A DNA stretch of 64,000 bases from NCBI RefSeq assembly GCF_041379765.1, contig NZ_CP166919.1, forward strand, positions 806,001 to 870,000. The letters are read 5' to 3'. Source of the stretch: Thalassotalea sp. Sam97. GTDB taxonomy: Bacteria; Pseudomonadota; Gammaproteobacteria; Enterobacterales; Alteromonadaceae. Below the pieces are notes generated by a model. That model was not told where the DNA came from. It saw nothing but the letters and a program-made list of their open reading frames with translations, and searched no databases. Below are positions 25,770-35,535 of the stretch, one piece after another. Position 1 is the first letter of the stretch. Each line of letters opens with the position of its first letter. A program made the translations under genes and the position numbers.

Positions 25770-26106
25770 AACAGCAGCAATCCTTAATTAGGTGTTAGAA
25801 TTTGATGAAAAAAAACATCAAGGCGAATGGTTTTTACCTTGGTTACGCTTAATTAGCGTTATCTTATTTATATATGTAGTAAAATTAGCAAATTTAAATG
25901 GTCCGCTCTAGATTTTTTTCACCACCGTTACTTTTGTCGGCGCAAACAATCACCACAAATTTCCGAGTTTGAGGGAGTTTGCATCGATTTTTGGGATTTG
26001 TGTTATCAGAAAATTTTATCTTCCCACCTCTGAATATAGTCGCATTTACGTGATATAGTTGCCTTATCTGCATAAAAACTAAAATTCAATTTAGAAAGAG
26101 CAACTT
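25770..26106. promoter_or_regulatory. Divergent tal / yaaA promoter region
   Basis: 337 bp between divergent genes, AT-rich around 25860-25900 with TATATAT-type elements. No specific operator was recognised. Confidence 0.45.
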
Positions 26107-26883
26107 ATGTTAATTGTCGTATCTCCCGCTAAAAATCTGGACTATGAAACTCCCCTTGCAACCGAGCAATATACTCAGCCAGAGCTGCTTGAGCATAGCC
26201 AAGAGCTCGTTGATGTATGTGTCAAATTAACACCCGCACAATTGTCATCATTAATGAGTATTAGTGACAAACTTGCCGGTTTGAATGCGGCGCGCTTTGC
26301 CGAGTGGGCACAACCTTTTACACCAGCTAATGCTCGACCTGCAGTGCTTGCGTTCAATGGTGATGTTTACACAGGGCTTGATGCACCGTCTTTTAAAGCT
26401 GAACATTTTGACTTTGCACAGCGTCACATGCGCATTCTTTCTGGGCTTTATGGGGTTTTAAAACCACTTGATTTAATGCAGCCATATCGACTTGAAATGG
26501 GCACTAAGTTAGAAAACCCACGTGGCAAAAACTTGTATGAGTTTTGGGGAAACATTGTTACTGATCACATAAACCAAGCACTTGCATCACAAGGTGATGA
26601 CGTGTTGATTAACCTTGCATCAACTGAATACTTTAAATCAGTTAAGAAGAAACAACTGAAAGGCAAAATTGTTACCCCTGCGTTTAAAGATTGGAAAAAT
26701 GGTCAGTATAAAATGATCAGCTTCTACGCTAAAAAAGCGCGAGGTTTGATGGCACGTTACATTATCGATAATGAAATCACCGACGTGCAACAGCTAAAGC
26801 AGTTTGATGTTGATGGCTATCAGTATAACGACGCGCTATCGACCGCGAATGAGCCGGTATTTACCCGTAAGCTTGAAGCATAG
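26107..26883 (+). CDS. yaaA: Peroxide stress protein YaaA
   Basis: 258 residues, as in E. coli. N-terminal MLIVVSPAKNLDYE, a central YGVLKPLDLMQPYRLEM and the C-terminal FKDWKNGQYKMISFYAKKAR are characteristic of the YaaA/DUF328 family. YaaA lowers free intracellular iron during hydrogen peroxide stress and binds DNA in E. coli. In some genomes it is close to tal, as here. Confidence 0.94.
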   Translation: MLIVVSPAKNLDYETPLATEQYTQPELLEHSQELVDVCVKLTPAQLSSLMSISDKLAGLNAARFAEWAQPFTPANARPAVLAFNGDVYTGLDAPSFKAEHFDFAQRHMRILSGLYGVLKPLDLMQPYRLEMGTKLENPRGKNLYEFWGNIVTDHINQALASQGDDVLINLASTEYFKSVKKKQLKGKIVTPAFKDWKNGQYKMISFYAKKARGLMARYIIDNEITDVQQLKQFDVDGYQYNDALSTANEPVFTRKLEA

Positions 26884-26980
26884 TTGTTGGCGTTATTTGC
26901 TAGAGCTAATGTAGCGCTAATTTTGCGGGGTTCTTAAGTTAGCTAAGTCATTGATTAATAAACTCAAATTTAGTGTGTAA

Positions 26981-27008
26981 AAAAGGCTGCCTAAGGCAGC
27001 CTTTTTTA
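26981..27008. terminator. Bidirectional terminator between yaaA and srmB
   Basis: AAAAGGCTGCC / GGCAGCCTTTTTT with a 3-nt TAA loop (26981-27007), flanked by A and T runs. It is suited to both convergent genes. Confidence 0.87.
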
Positions 27009-27039
27009 ATGTTACTTAGCGTGTGAATTACCACAGTGA

Positions 27040-28314
27040 CTATTTCTGGGCTTTCTTTCTCGCTTTTTTCTCTTTTTTCTTTTTCTTCGCCAGTTTTTGT
27101 TGGCGCGTTAAACCTGCGCTTTTCTTTGCCTTAACTTTCGCTTTAGGCTTTTTCTTCGCAGGTACTCGCGCTTCTTTATGTAGCGGGCGCAAACCTTCAA
27201 TCACGCGACGAGGTAGTTTTTCCTCAATATAGCGTTCGATTTTGGCAATGTATGCCATGTCATGTGCTTCAACTAATGAAATTGCCGTACCTTTTTTACC
27301 GGCACGACCGGTACGACCAATACGGTGCACGTAAATATCGGCTTTGCGTGGAATATCAAAGTTAATCACGTGAGTCACATCATCAATATCCAAACCGCGG
27401 GCTGCAACATCGGTAGCAATCAAAATATTGACATGGCCATTTTTAACGCGAGCAACGGCGCTGTTACGCTTATCTTGTGGCATTTCACCTTCAAGCCAGG
27501 CGTTTGGTAAATCTTCACTTTGCAATTTACCCGACAGATACTGCACCGTTTCACGCTTGTTGGCAAATACCACAACGCGCTTTGCACTTTCGTCTTTTAG
27601 CAATGCCGTTAATAACTGGAACTTGTGCTCTTTACTGTCAGCAAGGTGGACCCACTGATGTGTTTTGGCTTTTTCTTTACGTGATGGATCAGACTCTAAA
27701 AACACTGGGTCGGTTAAGATCTCTTTCGAAAAGCGAATAATACCAGCCCCAGCTAAGGTTGCCGAAAATAGTAGGGTTTGCTTACGCCATCTTGCTTCGC
27801 CGGCAATGCGGTTAATGGATTCGCTAAAGCCCATATCGAGCATACGATCGGCTTCATCTAATACTAAGATTTCAATTTCGCGCGCATCGAATTGTTCGGT
27901 TTCAATGTACTCAAGTAAACGACCCGGCGTGGCAATTAGCATATCGGTGTTTTTGGTTAAGATCTCTTTGTGCGAGCCGTAGTTAACGCCACCAGTGATT
28001 AAGCCAATTTTAATGTCCGTATGTTGGGTGAGTAATTCTGCTTGCTCGAAAATTTGTGTCGCAAGTTCACGGGTTGGCGCAAGCACTAATACACGCGGGA
28101 AACCTGGTTTGGTGCGAGGATAATCCAATAAGTGTTGCGCACAAGGAAGAATAAATGCCGCAGTTTTACCCGTTCCAGTGGGGGCCGATGCTAAAACATC
28201 TTTGCCTGCCATTGCTTCTGGCAAAACCAACTGTTGAATGGAAGTGGGCTTTTTAAAGCCGGCTTTATCGCAGCCGCCTACTAAAGCATCATCAAGATCA
28301 AATTGTGCAAACAT
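27040..28314 (-). CDS. srmB: DEAD-box ATP-dependent RNA helicase SrmB
   Basis: 424 residues. The helicase core has all motifs: ASAPTGTGKTAAF (motif I), PTRELA (Ia), VLDEADRML (II), FSATL (III) and HRIGRTGRAG (VI). It ends in a strongly basic Lys-rich tail (from about residue 380) that binds RNA. WRKQTLLFSATL and the overall length match E. coli SrmB, which helps early assembly of the 50S subunit. The exact paralogue is inferred from these signatures. Confidence 0.88.
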   Translation of the reverse strand: MFAQFDLDDALVGGCDKAGFKKPTSIQQLVLPEAMAGKDVLASAPTGTGKTAAFILPCAQHLLDYPRTKPGFPRVLVLAPTRELATQIFEQAELLTQHTDIKIGLITGGVNYGSHKEILTKNTDMLIATPGRLLEYIETEQFDAREIEILVLDEADRMLDMGFSESINRIAGEARWRKQTLLFSATLAGAGIIRFSKEILTDPVFLESDPSRKEKAKTHQWVHLADSKEHKFQLLTALLKDESAKRVVVFANKRETVQYLSGKLQSEDLPNAWLEGEMPQDKRNSAVARVKNGHVNILIATDVAARGLDIDDVTHVINFDIPRKADIYVHRIGRTGRAGKKGTAISLVEAHDMAYIAKIERYIEEKLPRRVIEGLRPLHKEARVPAKKKPKAKVKAKKSAGLTRQQKLAKKKKKEKKARKKAQK

Positions 28315-28382
28315 GAATGGAGTGTACCTTTGTTGTTGCTTTTACAGAGTATATCGTAAATATCAATGAAGACGCCGATTTT

Positions 28383-28913
28383 TTAACCGGCGTTATTTAG
28401 AATGTCGTTAATTTCGCTGAGGATTTGTTCACACCAATCCTTAATGCGTTGTTCGGTTAAGTCGTATTGGTTTTCATCATCAAGACTCAAGCCTACAAAA
28501 AATTCGCCGTCCTCGGTTAGGGCTTTGGATGCTTCAAATTCGTAACCTTGATTTGGCCAATAACCGACGATGGTTGCCTGGTGGGCAATAACCTCGTCGT
28601 GCAACATGCCTAACGCATCTTGGAACCATTGACCGTAGCCTTCTTGGTCACCTAAACCAAATAGGGCAACAATTTTATCGTCAAGCTTTAAACTGGCGAT
28701 GTCATCCCAAGTAGACTCCCAGTCTTCTTGCAGTTCACCGAAGTCCCAAGTAGAGATACCAAAAATGACAATATCGTACGCTTGGCAATCAGCCAATGGC
28801 GCATCCTTTATATTAATGGTGTCGACTAAATCGGCACCGATTTCAGCCTGAATTTTTTCAGCTGCCATTTCGGTGTAACAGGTTGTCGATCCGTAAAATA
28901 AGCCTATTTTCAT
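28383..28913 (-). CDS. fldB: Flavodoxin FldB
   Basis: 176 residues. The FMN phosphate loop is in FYGSTTCYTEMAAEKI. The aromatic FMN-stacking segments STWDFGELQEDW and FGLGDQEGYGQW and the C-terminal QYDLTEQRIKDWCEQI match FldB, which is near a dsbC-recJ cluster in E. coli too. It is a small cytosolic electron carrier. It diverges from dsbC; xerD, which lies between them in E. coli, is missing. Confidence 0.93.
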   Translation of the reverse strand: MKIGLFYGSTTCYTEMAAEKIQAEIGADLVDTINIKDAPLADCQAYDIVIFGISTWDFGELQEDWESTWDDIASLKLDDKIVALFGLGDQEGYGQWFQDALGMLHDEVIAHQATIVGYWPNQGYEFEASKALTEDGEFFVGLSLDDENQYDLTEQRIKDWCEQILSEINDILNNAG

Positions 28914-29419
28914 TACCGTGCGGGCACCGTTAGATAATTTGCGGCGATTCTACCGTAAATTACAACAAGATACTAACCTAAAGTCGCTTGATTAGCGTAT
29001 TGCTGTTAGGCAATAACTGCAGTGTAACATTGTTGCCCTATGGGGTTTACTTATCGGTGATATTCACCGGTAAGATTTTATCAGTTACTGTTGTTTACTA
29101 AGCACCGATATTAGCTAACCGCATTGGTCATTATATTTGCGCGTTAGCGGTTATACTTAACACGCGAGTTAGCTGTTAAGGGGTCTGTTAGCTGTACTGC
29201 GTTGAAGTAATTGGGGGTTTACCTTGCATTTACATCAATAAGGCAGTAATTTTATCGGCCGTTTGTTGGTCTAAATGATGGAATGAGTATATTGACGAGC
29301 TTTAAGTTTGCTTTAATGTCGTCATTTTGACCGAATTAAGCTGAAGCCATTGTGATATCGTAGCCTCGGTTTGCTATTGATTTATATTGTTGGTTAAGAA
29401 GTTTTCAAAAAGGTTTTTT
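28914..29419. other. Intergenic region where xerD is normally found
   Basis: 506 bp without a plausible ORF. It includes an inverted repeat TTATCGGTGA (29051-29060) / TCACCGGTAA (29064-29073) with one mismatch. It should hold promoters for fldB and dsbC. No recognisable xerD remnant. Confidence 0.55.
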
Positions 29420-30148
29420 ATGAAGTTAATTAAAATTGTGGCAGGTCTCTGTGCAGCCACCATGTTCTCCCTAAGCGTTTATGCGCAAGACATTAATGCA
29501 CAAATCAAAACCAACCTGCAACGTGTTGGCTTAAAAGTTGAGTCAATCAAACCGTCAAAGATGGCCAATCTTTACGAAGCATTCACCGACCAAGGGTTGT
29601 TTTATACATCGGCGGATGGCAAGTTTTTGATCCAAGGTAAGCTGTATCAAATGAGCGATGAGGGTATCAACTCGTTAACCGAAGAGTCGCTATCTGCAGA
29701 GCGTGTTGCTGGCATGGAACAGTTTAAAGAGTCGATGATTGTCTTCCCTGCCAAAGAGGAAAAATACCAAGTAACGGTGTTTACTGATTTAACCTGTGGT
29801 TATTGTCGTCGCTTGCATGAGCAAGTTGATACCTTTAATGAGTTAGGTATTACTGTGCGTTACTTAGCGTTTCCGCGTGGCGGTATTGCCAGTCAAGGCT
29901 ACCGTGATATCCGCAGTGTTTGGTGCAGTGAAGATCAACAAACCGCGATGACAACAGCAAAAGCCGGTAAACAAGTCGATAAAAAAGTGTGTAATCAGCC
30001 GGTAGCTGAACAATACGACTTTGGTAAAAAAGTAGGGGTAACAGGCACACCAGCGATTATGTTGGACGATGGCCTAATGATCCCAGGCTATAAGTCAGCA
30101 GAAGATATGCACGAAATTTTACAAATGTATTCGGCGCGTAAAGGTTAA
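29420..30148 (+). CDS. dsbC: Thiol:disulfide interchange protein DsbC
   Basis: 242 residues from the ATG at 29420, preceded by AAAAAGG; an earlier in-frame start at 29387 lacks a ribosome site and would disturb the signal peptide (KLIKIVAGLCAATMFSLS, cleaved after YAQ). It has an N-terminal dimerisation domain and a thioredoxin fold with active site CGYC in TDLTCGYCRRLHEQ. A second Cys pair (VWCSED and KKVCNQ) matches the structural disulfide of DsbC. It isomerises wrong disulfides in the periplasm. A terminator follows before recJ. Confidence 0.95.
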   Translation: MKLIKIVAGLCAATMFSLSVYAQDINAQIKTNLQRVGLKVESIKPSKMANLYEAFTDQGLFYTSADGKFLIQGKLYQMSDEGINSLTEESLSAERVAGMEQFKESMIVFPAKEEKYQVTVFTDLTCGYCRRLHEQVDTFNELGITVRYLAFPRGGIASQGYRDIRSVWCSEDQQTAMTTAKAGKQVDKKVCNQPVAEQYDFGKKVGVTGTPAIMLDDGLMIPGYKSAEDMHEILQMYSARKG

Positions 30149-30177
30149 TCGAAACTTATCAGCGTGTGACACATGTT

Positions 30178-30210
30178 AATTAAGGCGCTATCAAGCGCCT
30201 TAATTGTTTT
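30178..30210 (+). terminator. Terminator between dsbC and recJ
   Basis: The 12-bp stem AATTAAGGCGCT (30178-30189) / AGCGCCTTAATT (30194-30205) with a 4-nt loop is followed by GTTTT. It supports starting recJ downstream, at 30297. Confidence 0.85.
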
Positions 30211-30296
30211 CAAGCCTTTGCTGTTACGCTACCCTTAGAGCATTGTTATATCATCACCTAGGGTCGACAGACCTTAGCCAACGTCAGATTATACGC

Positions 30297-32018
30297 ATGG
30301 ACAAGCAAATTCGCCGTCGTCACAAGGTTGACGATTCACACCTAAATAGCACAATACACCCTGTTTTAAAGCAAGTTTATGCAAGTCGTGGTATCTCTGA
30401 TAACGCTAAGCTAGAGCAAACATTGCAAGTGATGTTAGCTCCTACGTTACTCAAAGGAATCGAACAGGCTAGCCAGTTACTTGTCGAGGCGATTGCCAAG
30501 CAGCAACGCATCATCATTGTTGGTGACTTTGATGCTGATGGCGCAACCAGTACAGCTGTGATGATGCAAGGCTTATCATTACTTGGTTCAAGTAATCATG
30601 ATTTTATCGTTCCTAATCGTTTTGAATATGGCTATGGGCTAACCCCGGAAATCAGTGATTTAGCCAAGCAAACTGGGGCTGAGGTGATTGTTACCGTTGA
30701 TAACGGCATTAGTGCGGTTGAAGGCGTTGCCCGAGCGAAACAACATGGGTGCCAGGTTATTGTTACCGATCATCATTTACCGGGTGAAAAAATACCAGAT
30801 GCCGACGCCATTGTTAACCCGAACCAACACGGTTGTGAGTTCCCCAGCAAATCACTTGCAGGGGTTGGTGTCGCGTTTTATTTAATGCTGGTGACACGAC
30901 AACATATGCGTCAGCGCAATTGGTTTGCAGAGCGACATATCGCAGAGCCAAACCTAGCGCAACTGCTAGATTTAGTGGCTTTAGGTACTGTTGCCGATGT
31001 GGTTAGTCTTGATCAAAACAACCGAATATTAGTCGCCCAAGGTTTAAAACGTATTCGCGCAGGTGCAACTCGCCCCGGTATTGTTGCCTTAATTGAAGTG
31101 GCTGGGAAAAATCAGCAAAAGCTCACCGCAAGTGATTTTGGTTTTGGTTTAGGGCCACGATTAAATGCCGCAGGGCGACTTGATGATATGAGCCTTGGTA
31201 TTAAGTGTTTACTGGCTGATGACATGTACCAAGCGCGATTAATCGCTGCCGAGCTTGATGATCTCAATAAAGCGCGTCGCGAAATAGAGCAGGGCATGCA
31301 AATTGAAGCCGAGCAAATCCTCAAGCAATTGCAATTTTCAAACGATAATATCCCGAGCGCTTTGGCGTTGTATCAAGACGATTGGCATCAGGGGGTCATT
31401 GGTATTGTTGCTGGCCGCATTAAAGAAAAATACCACCGTCCGACCATCGTTTTTGCTGATGGCGATGATGGTGAAATCAAAGGCAGTGCCCGTTCAATTC
31501 CCGGCTTACATATCCGTGATTTACTCGAGCATATTGACAGTCAGCACCCTGAACTTATCGTTAAATTTGGTGGTCACGCTATGGCCGCAGGGCTAACCAT
31601 TAAGGCAAATCAATTTAAACGTTTTGAGCAGCTGTTCGCAGAATATGCCAGTAAACAACTGACCGACGATTTATTGCAAGGGGTGATACTTACCGATGGT
31701 GAGTTACCCGCAGAATGTTTTAGTGAGGAGTTTGCTACGCTGATTAAGGGTGCAGGCCCGTGGGGACAGAGCTTTCCTGAACCTGTTTTTGATAATCATT
31801 TTCAACTTGTACAACAGCGTATTGTCGGTGATAAACATTTGAAGATGGTTCTCCAATATGGCGACGTAGTCGTTGATGCCATAGCCTTTAATGTCGATGT
31901 GCAGCAATGGCCAAATCCGCAGTGTCAATGGGTGCATGTGGCGTTTAAATTGGATATCAATGAGTTTCGCGGCCGACAAAGCTTACAGCTTTTGATTGAT
32001 TATCTGAGCGCAGCTTAA
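30297..32018 (+). CDS. recJ: Single-stranded-DNA-specific 5'-3' exonuclease RecJ
   Basis: 573 residues from the ATG at 30297. The open frame reaches back to 30204 but would include the dsbC terminator, and MDKQIRRRHKVDDS matches RecJ N-termini. DHH-family motifs are VVGDFDADGATST (I), VTVDNGIS (II), VTDHHLPG (III) and the DHHA1 region with KFGGHAMAAGL. RecJ degrades ssDNA in RecFOR recombination and mismatch repair. The dsbC-recJ-prfB-lysS order matches E. coli. Confidence 0.96.
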   Translation: MDKQIRRRHKVDDSHLNSTIHPVLKQVYASRGISDNAKLEQTLQVMLAPTLLKGIEQASQLLVEAIAKQQRIIIVGDFDADGATSTAVMMQGLSLLGSSNHDFIVPNRFEYGYGLTPEISDLAKQTGAEVIVTVDNGISAVEGVARAKQHGCQVIVTDHHLPGEKIPDADAIVNPNQHGCEFPSKSLAGVGVAFYLMLVTRQHMRQRNWFAERHIAEPNLAQLLDLVALGTVADVVSLDQNNRILVAQGLKRIRAGATRPGIVALIEVAGKNQQKLTASDFGFGLGPRLNAAGRLDDMSLGIKCLLADDMYQARLIAAELDDLNKARREIEQGMQIEAEQILKQLQFSNDNIPSALALYQDDWHQGVIGIVAGRIKEKYHRPTIVFADGDDGEIKGSARSIPGLHIRDLLEHIDSQHPELIVKFGGHAMAAGLTIKANQFKRFEQLFAEYASKQLTDDLLQGVILTDGELPAECFSEEFATLIKGAGPWGQSFPEPVFDNHFQLVQQRIVGDKHLKMVLQYGDVVVDAIAFNVDVQQWPNPQCQWVHVAFKLDINEFRGRQSLQLLIDYLSAA

Positions 32019-32215
32019 ACGTTACTTATCGACAATTATTCTCCCTTATATCGGCCATTTACTTAACTCTAGCTCGTCTATACTTGGCTATAGTTAAGTA
32101 GGTGCTCTGTTTGGCTAGTTTTTTTTGCGCAAAACGGCTGTTCATTCTGTATTCTGCGTGATAGATACGCTACAATGCGCGATTATTGTCAACAATGCGA
32201 TTTTTGTAAGTTTTG

Positions 32216-33313
32216 ATGTTTGAAATCAATCCCATATTAAATCAAATCAAAGATATTCAAGCTCGTACCGAAGTGTTACGTGGCTATCTTGATTATGAGC
32301 TAAAAGCTGAACGTTTAATGGAAGTTAATCGCGAACTTGAGCAACCTGATGTTTGGAACGAGCCTGAACGCGCGCAAGCGTTAGGTAAAGAGCGTAGCTC
32401 TTTAGAGTTAGTGGTTAAAACCATTGATGATATGGACGCCGGTTGTGAAGATGTTGAAGGTTTAGTTGAGCTGGCGGTTGAAGCCGAAGACGAAGATACC
32501 TTTAACGAAGCGATTGTTGAGCTAGAAGGCCTTGAAGCACAGTTAGCCAAACTTGAATTTCGCCGTATGTTTTCCGGTGAACAAGATGGCAATGATTGTT
32601 ACCTTGATATCCAGTCAGGCTCTGGTGGTACCGAAGCTCAAGATTGGGCGAGCATGTTAATGCGTATGTACCTTCGCTGGGGCGAGGCACATGGCTTTAA
32701 AGTTGAAGTGATGGAAGAAACCGATGGTGACGTGGCTGGCATTAAAGGCTGTACCATTAAGTTTTCTGGTGAATACGCATACGGCTGGCTACGGACCGAA
32801 ACAGGTGTCCACCGTTTAGTGCGTAAATCACCGTTTGACTCAAATGCGCGTCGCCACACATCGTTTGCTTCAGCGTTTGTTTACCCAGAGATTGATGACA
32901 ATATTGATATTGATATTAATCCGGCCGATTTACGTATCGATACGTTCCGCGCGTCAGGTGCCGGCGGTCAGCACGTAAACAAAACCGACTCAGCGATTCG
33001 TATAACCCATGAACCTACCGGCGTGGTAGTGCAATGTCAGGCGGATCGTTCGCAGCATAAAAACAAAGCGCAAGCGATGAAAATGTTGCAAGCAAAACTG
33101 TACGAGCTAGAAATTCAAAAGCAAAACGAAGATAAGCAAGCATTAGAAGAAGGCAAGTCGGATATTGGCTGGGGTAGCCAAATTCGCTCTTATGTGCTTG
33201 ATGACAGTCGCATTAAAGATTTACGTACTGGCGTTGAATCACGCAATACTCAAGCGGTACTCGACGGTGCGTTAGACCCATTTATTGAAGCCAGCTTGAA
33301 ATCTGGCCTGTAA
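32216..33313 (+). CDS. prfB: Peptide chain release factor 2
   Basis: 365 residues from the ATG at 32216 (an in-frame TTG precedes it). RF2 hallmarks are SPF in RKSPFDSNARR for UGA recognition and GGQ in GAGGQHVNKTDSA for peptidyl-tRNA hydrolysis. The usual programmed +1 frameshift site is absent: where E. coli has CTT TGA C after GGG TAT, this gene reads GGC TAT CTT GAT in one continuous frame. Feedback control by UGA is therefore lost here. It lies upstream of lysS, 16 bp apart, as in E. coli. Confidence 0.97.
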   Translation: MFEINPILNQIKDIQARTEVLRGYLDYELKAERLMEVNRELEQPDVWNEPERAQALGKERSSLELVVKTIDDMDAGCEDVEGLVELAVEAEDEDTFNEAIVELEGLEAQLAKLEFRRMFSGEQDGNDCYLDIQSGSGGTEAQDWASMLMRMYLRWGEAHGFKVEVMEETDGDVAGIKGCTIKFSGEYAYGWLRTETGVHRLVRKSPFDSNARRHTSFASAFVYPEIDDNIDIDINPADLRIDTFRASGAGGQHVNKTDSAIRITHEPTGVVVQCQADRSQHKNKAQAMKMLQAKLYELEIQKQNEDKQALEEGKSDIGWGSQIRSYVLDDSRIKDLRTGVESRNTQAVLDGALDPFIEASLKSGL

Positions 33314-33329
33314 TGAACGAGATATAAAG

Positions 33330-34868
33330 ATGACAGAACAAGTTAAAGACGAAAACAAGTTAATTGCCGAGCGTCGCAGCAAGCTGGAGAATATTCGCCA
33401 GAATTGCTCTGCAAACGCACACCCAAACGATTTTATTCGCGAGCACTATGCTGCGGATATCCAAGCAAAACATGGTGAGCAAGATAAAGAAGAGCTAGAA
33501 GCTCAAGCGCACACCTACGCTGTTGCAGGTCGTGTTATGGCAAAACGTGGTCCGTTCTTGTTATTACAGGACATGAGCGGTCGTATCCAAGCTTACGCGA
33601 GCAAAGATGTACAAAAAGATATCAAAGCACGCTACGGTGTACTAGACATCGGTGACATCATTGGTGTTAAAGGTGTATTAAGCAAGTCGGGTAAAGGCGA
33701 TCTTTACATCGACATGCAAGAGTACAAGTTACTAACCAAATCACTGCGTCCGTTGCCAGAGAAATACCACGGTTTATCAGATCAAGAAATGAAATACCGT
33801 CAACGTTACGTTGATTTGATCATTAACCAAGAAACTCGTAAAACCTTTGAAGTGCGCTCAAAAATCGTTAGCGGTATCCGTAAGTTTTTAACTGATCGCA
33901 ACTTTATGGAAGTGGAAACGCCAATGCTACAAACCATCCCAGGTGGTGCAACGGCAAAACCATTTGAAACCTACCATAATGCGCTAGACATCGATATGTT
34001 CTTGCGTATCGCACCAGAGCTTTACTTGAAGCGTTTGGTTGTTGGTGGCTTTGAGCGTGTATTCGAAATTAACCGTAACTTCCGTAACGAAGGTTTATCG
34101 ACCCGTCACAACCCAGAATTCACCATGATTGAATTCTACCAAGCGTACGCGACTTACGAAGACTTAATGAACTTAACTGAAGATATGTTACGCACATTAG
34201 CGGAAGATATCTTAGGTGATGCGGTTGTTCGCAACACCGTAAAAGATGCTGATGGTAACGTGGTGGAAGAGAAGTTCTACGACTTTGGTAAGCCATTTGC
34301 ACGTTTATCAATGATGGATGCCATCATCAAGTACGCACCACACCTTGATGAGGCGGTTATCCGTGATCCGGAAAATCGTTTTGACGAGCTAAAAGCCATT
34401 GCTAAGCAAGTTGGTGTAAAAGAGCCTGAAGGCGACAATGTTTGGGGCCCAGGTAAGTACCTATGTGAAATTTTTGAAGAAGTGGCTGAGCATCAGCTTG
34501 ACCAACCAACCTTCATCACCGAATACCCATGGGAAGTATCGCCACTAGCTCGTCGTAATGATGAAAACCCGTTCATTACCGACCGTTTTGAATTCTTCGT
34601 TGGTGGCCGTGAATTGGCCAACGGCTTCAGCGAGCTTAACGACGCTGAAGACCAAGCAGCACGCTTTAGAAAGCAAGTGGAAGAAAAAGACGCTGGCGAT
34701 GATGAAGCAATGCACTACGATGAAGATTACGTGACCGCACTAGAGTATGGCTTACCGCCAACGGCTGGTGAAGGTATTGGTATTGACCGTTTGGTGATGT
34801 TATTCACTGACTCACCAACGATTAAAGACGTTATTTTATTCCCGCACATGCGTCCGGTAGCTGAGTAA
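33330..34868 (+). CDS. lysS: Lysyl-tRNA synthetase, class II
   Basis: 512 residues. An N-terminal OB-fold anticodon-binding domain (about 60-170) precedes the class II catalytic core. Motif 2 is RNFRNEGLSTRHNPEFTMIE and motif 3 is GEGIGIDRLVMLFT, in the extreme C-terminal position usual for LysS. It charges tRNA-Lys in the cytosol. It is the second gene of the prfB-lysS operon and has a strong terminator. Confidence 0.97.
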   Translation: MTEQVKDENKLIAERRSKLENIRQNCSANAHPNDFIREHYAADIQAKHGEQDKEELEAQAHTYAVAGRVMAKRGPFLLLQDMSGRIQAYASKDVQKDIKARYGVLDIGDIIGVKGVLSKSGKGDLYIDMQEYKLLTKSLRPLPEKYHGLSDQEMKYRQRYVDLIINQETRKTFEVRSKIVSGIRKFLTDRNFMEVETPMLQTIPGGATAKPFETYHNALDIDMFLRIAPELYLKRLVVGGFERVFEINRNFRNEGLSTRHNPEFTMIEFYQAYATYEDLMNLTEDMLRTLAEDILGDAVVRNTVKDADGNVVEEKFYDFGKPFARLSMMDAIIKYAPHLDEAVIRDPENRFDELKAIAKQVGVKEPEGDNVWGPGKYLCEIFEEVAEHQLDQPTFITEYPWEVSPLARRNDENPFITDRFEFFVGGRELANGFSELNDAEDQAARFRKQVEEKDAGDDEAMHYDEDYVTALEYGLPPTAGEGIGIDRLVMLFTDSPTIKDVILFPHMRPVAE

Positions 34869-34898
34869 TCTGCATATATCGACGTAATATGTGATATT

Positions 34899-34928
34899 AA
34901 AAGCCGCTTATAAAAAGCGGCTTTTTTG
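34899..34928 (+). terminator. Terminator after lysS
   Basis: AAGCCGCTT (34901-34909) / AAGCGGCTT (34915-34923) with a 5-nt loop, followed by TTTTT. Confidence 0.87.
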
Positions 34929-35001
34929 TCGTTTAAATTTTTCTGTTGCGACTAGCAGCTAGGCTATAATTCGCGACAGCAGATCTTAACAATAGGTTTA
35001 T

Positions 35002-35439
35002 ATGAACAGTAAAACAGCTATTGGCAAGCGAACGCTGATGGGCTTTGACTTTGGTACGGCGCACATCGGCATTGCTATCGGTCAAGAATTCACACAAAGT
35101 GCACGTGGCTTAAAAGCGATTAAAGCGCGAGACGGTATTCCTAATTGGGATGACATCCAACGATTAATTAACGAGTGGCAGCCGGATGTTTTAGTGGTTG
35201 GTCTGCCGTTGAATATGGACGGTACTGAGCAACCGTTAACAGCGCGAGCGCGCAAGTTTGCCAACCGCTTGCATGGTCGCTTTGGCATTGAAATGGCATT
35301 GCAAGATGAGCGTTTAACGACAGCCGATGCCAAAGCACAGTTATTTGACGATGGTGGTTATCGTAATTTACAAAAAGATAATATCGACTGTATGTCGGCA
35401 GCCCTTATTGTCGAGAGCTTTATGGCAAGTCAGCAGTAA
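35002..35439 (+). CDS. ruvX: Putative pre-16S rRNA nuclease / Holliday junction resolvase RuvX (YqgF)
   Basis: 145 residues with an RNase H-like fold. Conserved acidic sites are Asp in MGFDFGTAHIGIAIG, Glu in ALQDERLTTADA and Asp in NIDCMSAALIVESF, plus VVGLPLNMDGTEQ. E. coli YqgF is essential and acts in 16S rRNA 5'-end maturation. It is usually after yqgE (algH), but here it stands alone, between the lysS terminator and a terminator shared with serA. Confidence 0.93.
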   Translation: MNSKTAIGKRTLMGFDFGTAHIGIAIGQEFTQSARGLKAIKARDGIPNWDDIQRLINEWQPDVLVVGLPLNMDGTEQPLTARARKFANRLHGRFGIEMALQDERLTTADAKAQLFDDGGYRNLQKDNIDCMSAALIVESFMASQQ

Positions 35440-35471
35440 AATAGTATCTACTTGCTAATCATAGGTAAAAC

Positions 35472-35503
35472 AAAAATGCTCACCTCGGTGAGCATTTTTT
35501 TAT
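35472..35503. terminator. Bidirectional terminator between ruvX and serA
   Basis: AAAATGCTCACC / GGTGAGCATTTT with a 2-nt centre, an A run before and seven T after (35472-35501). Confidence 0.88.
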
Positions 35504-35535
35504 GGCCAAATAGATGATAATCAATAGAGTGTTGG

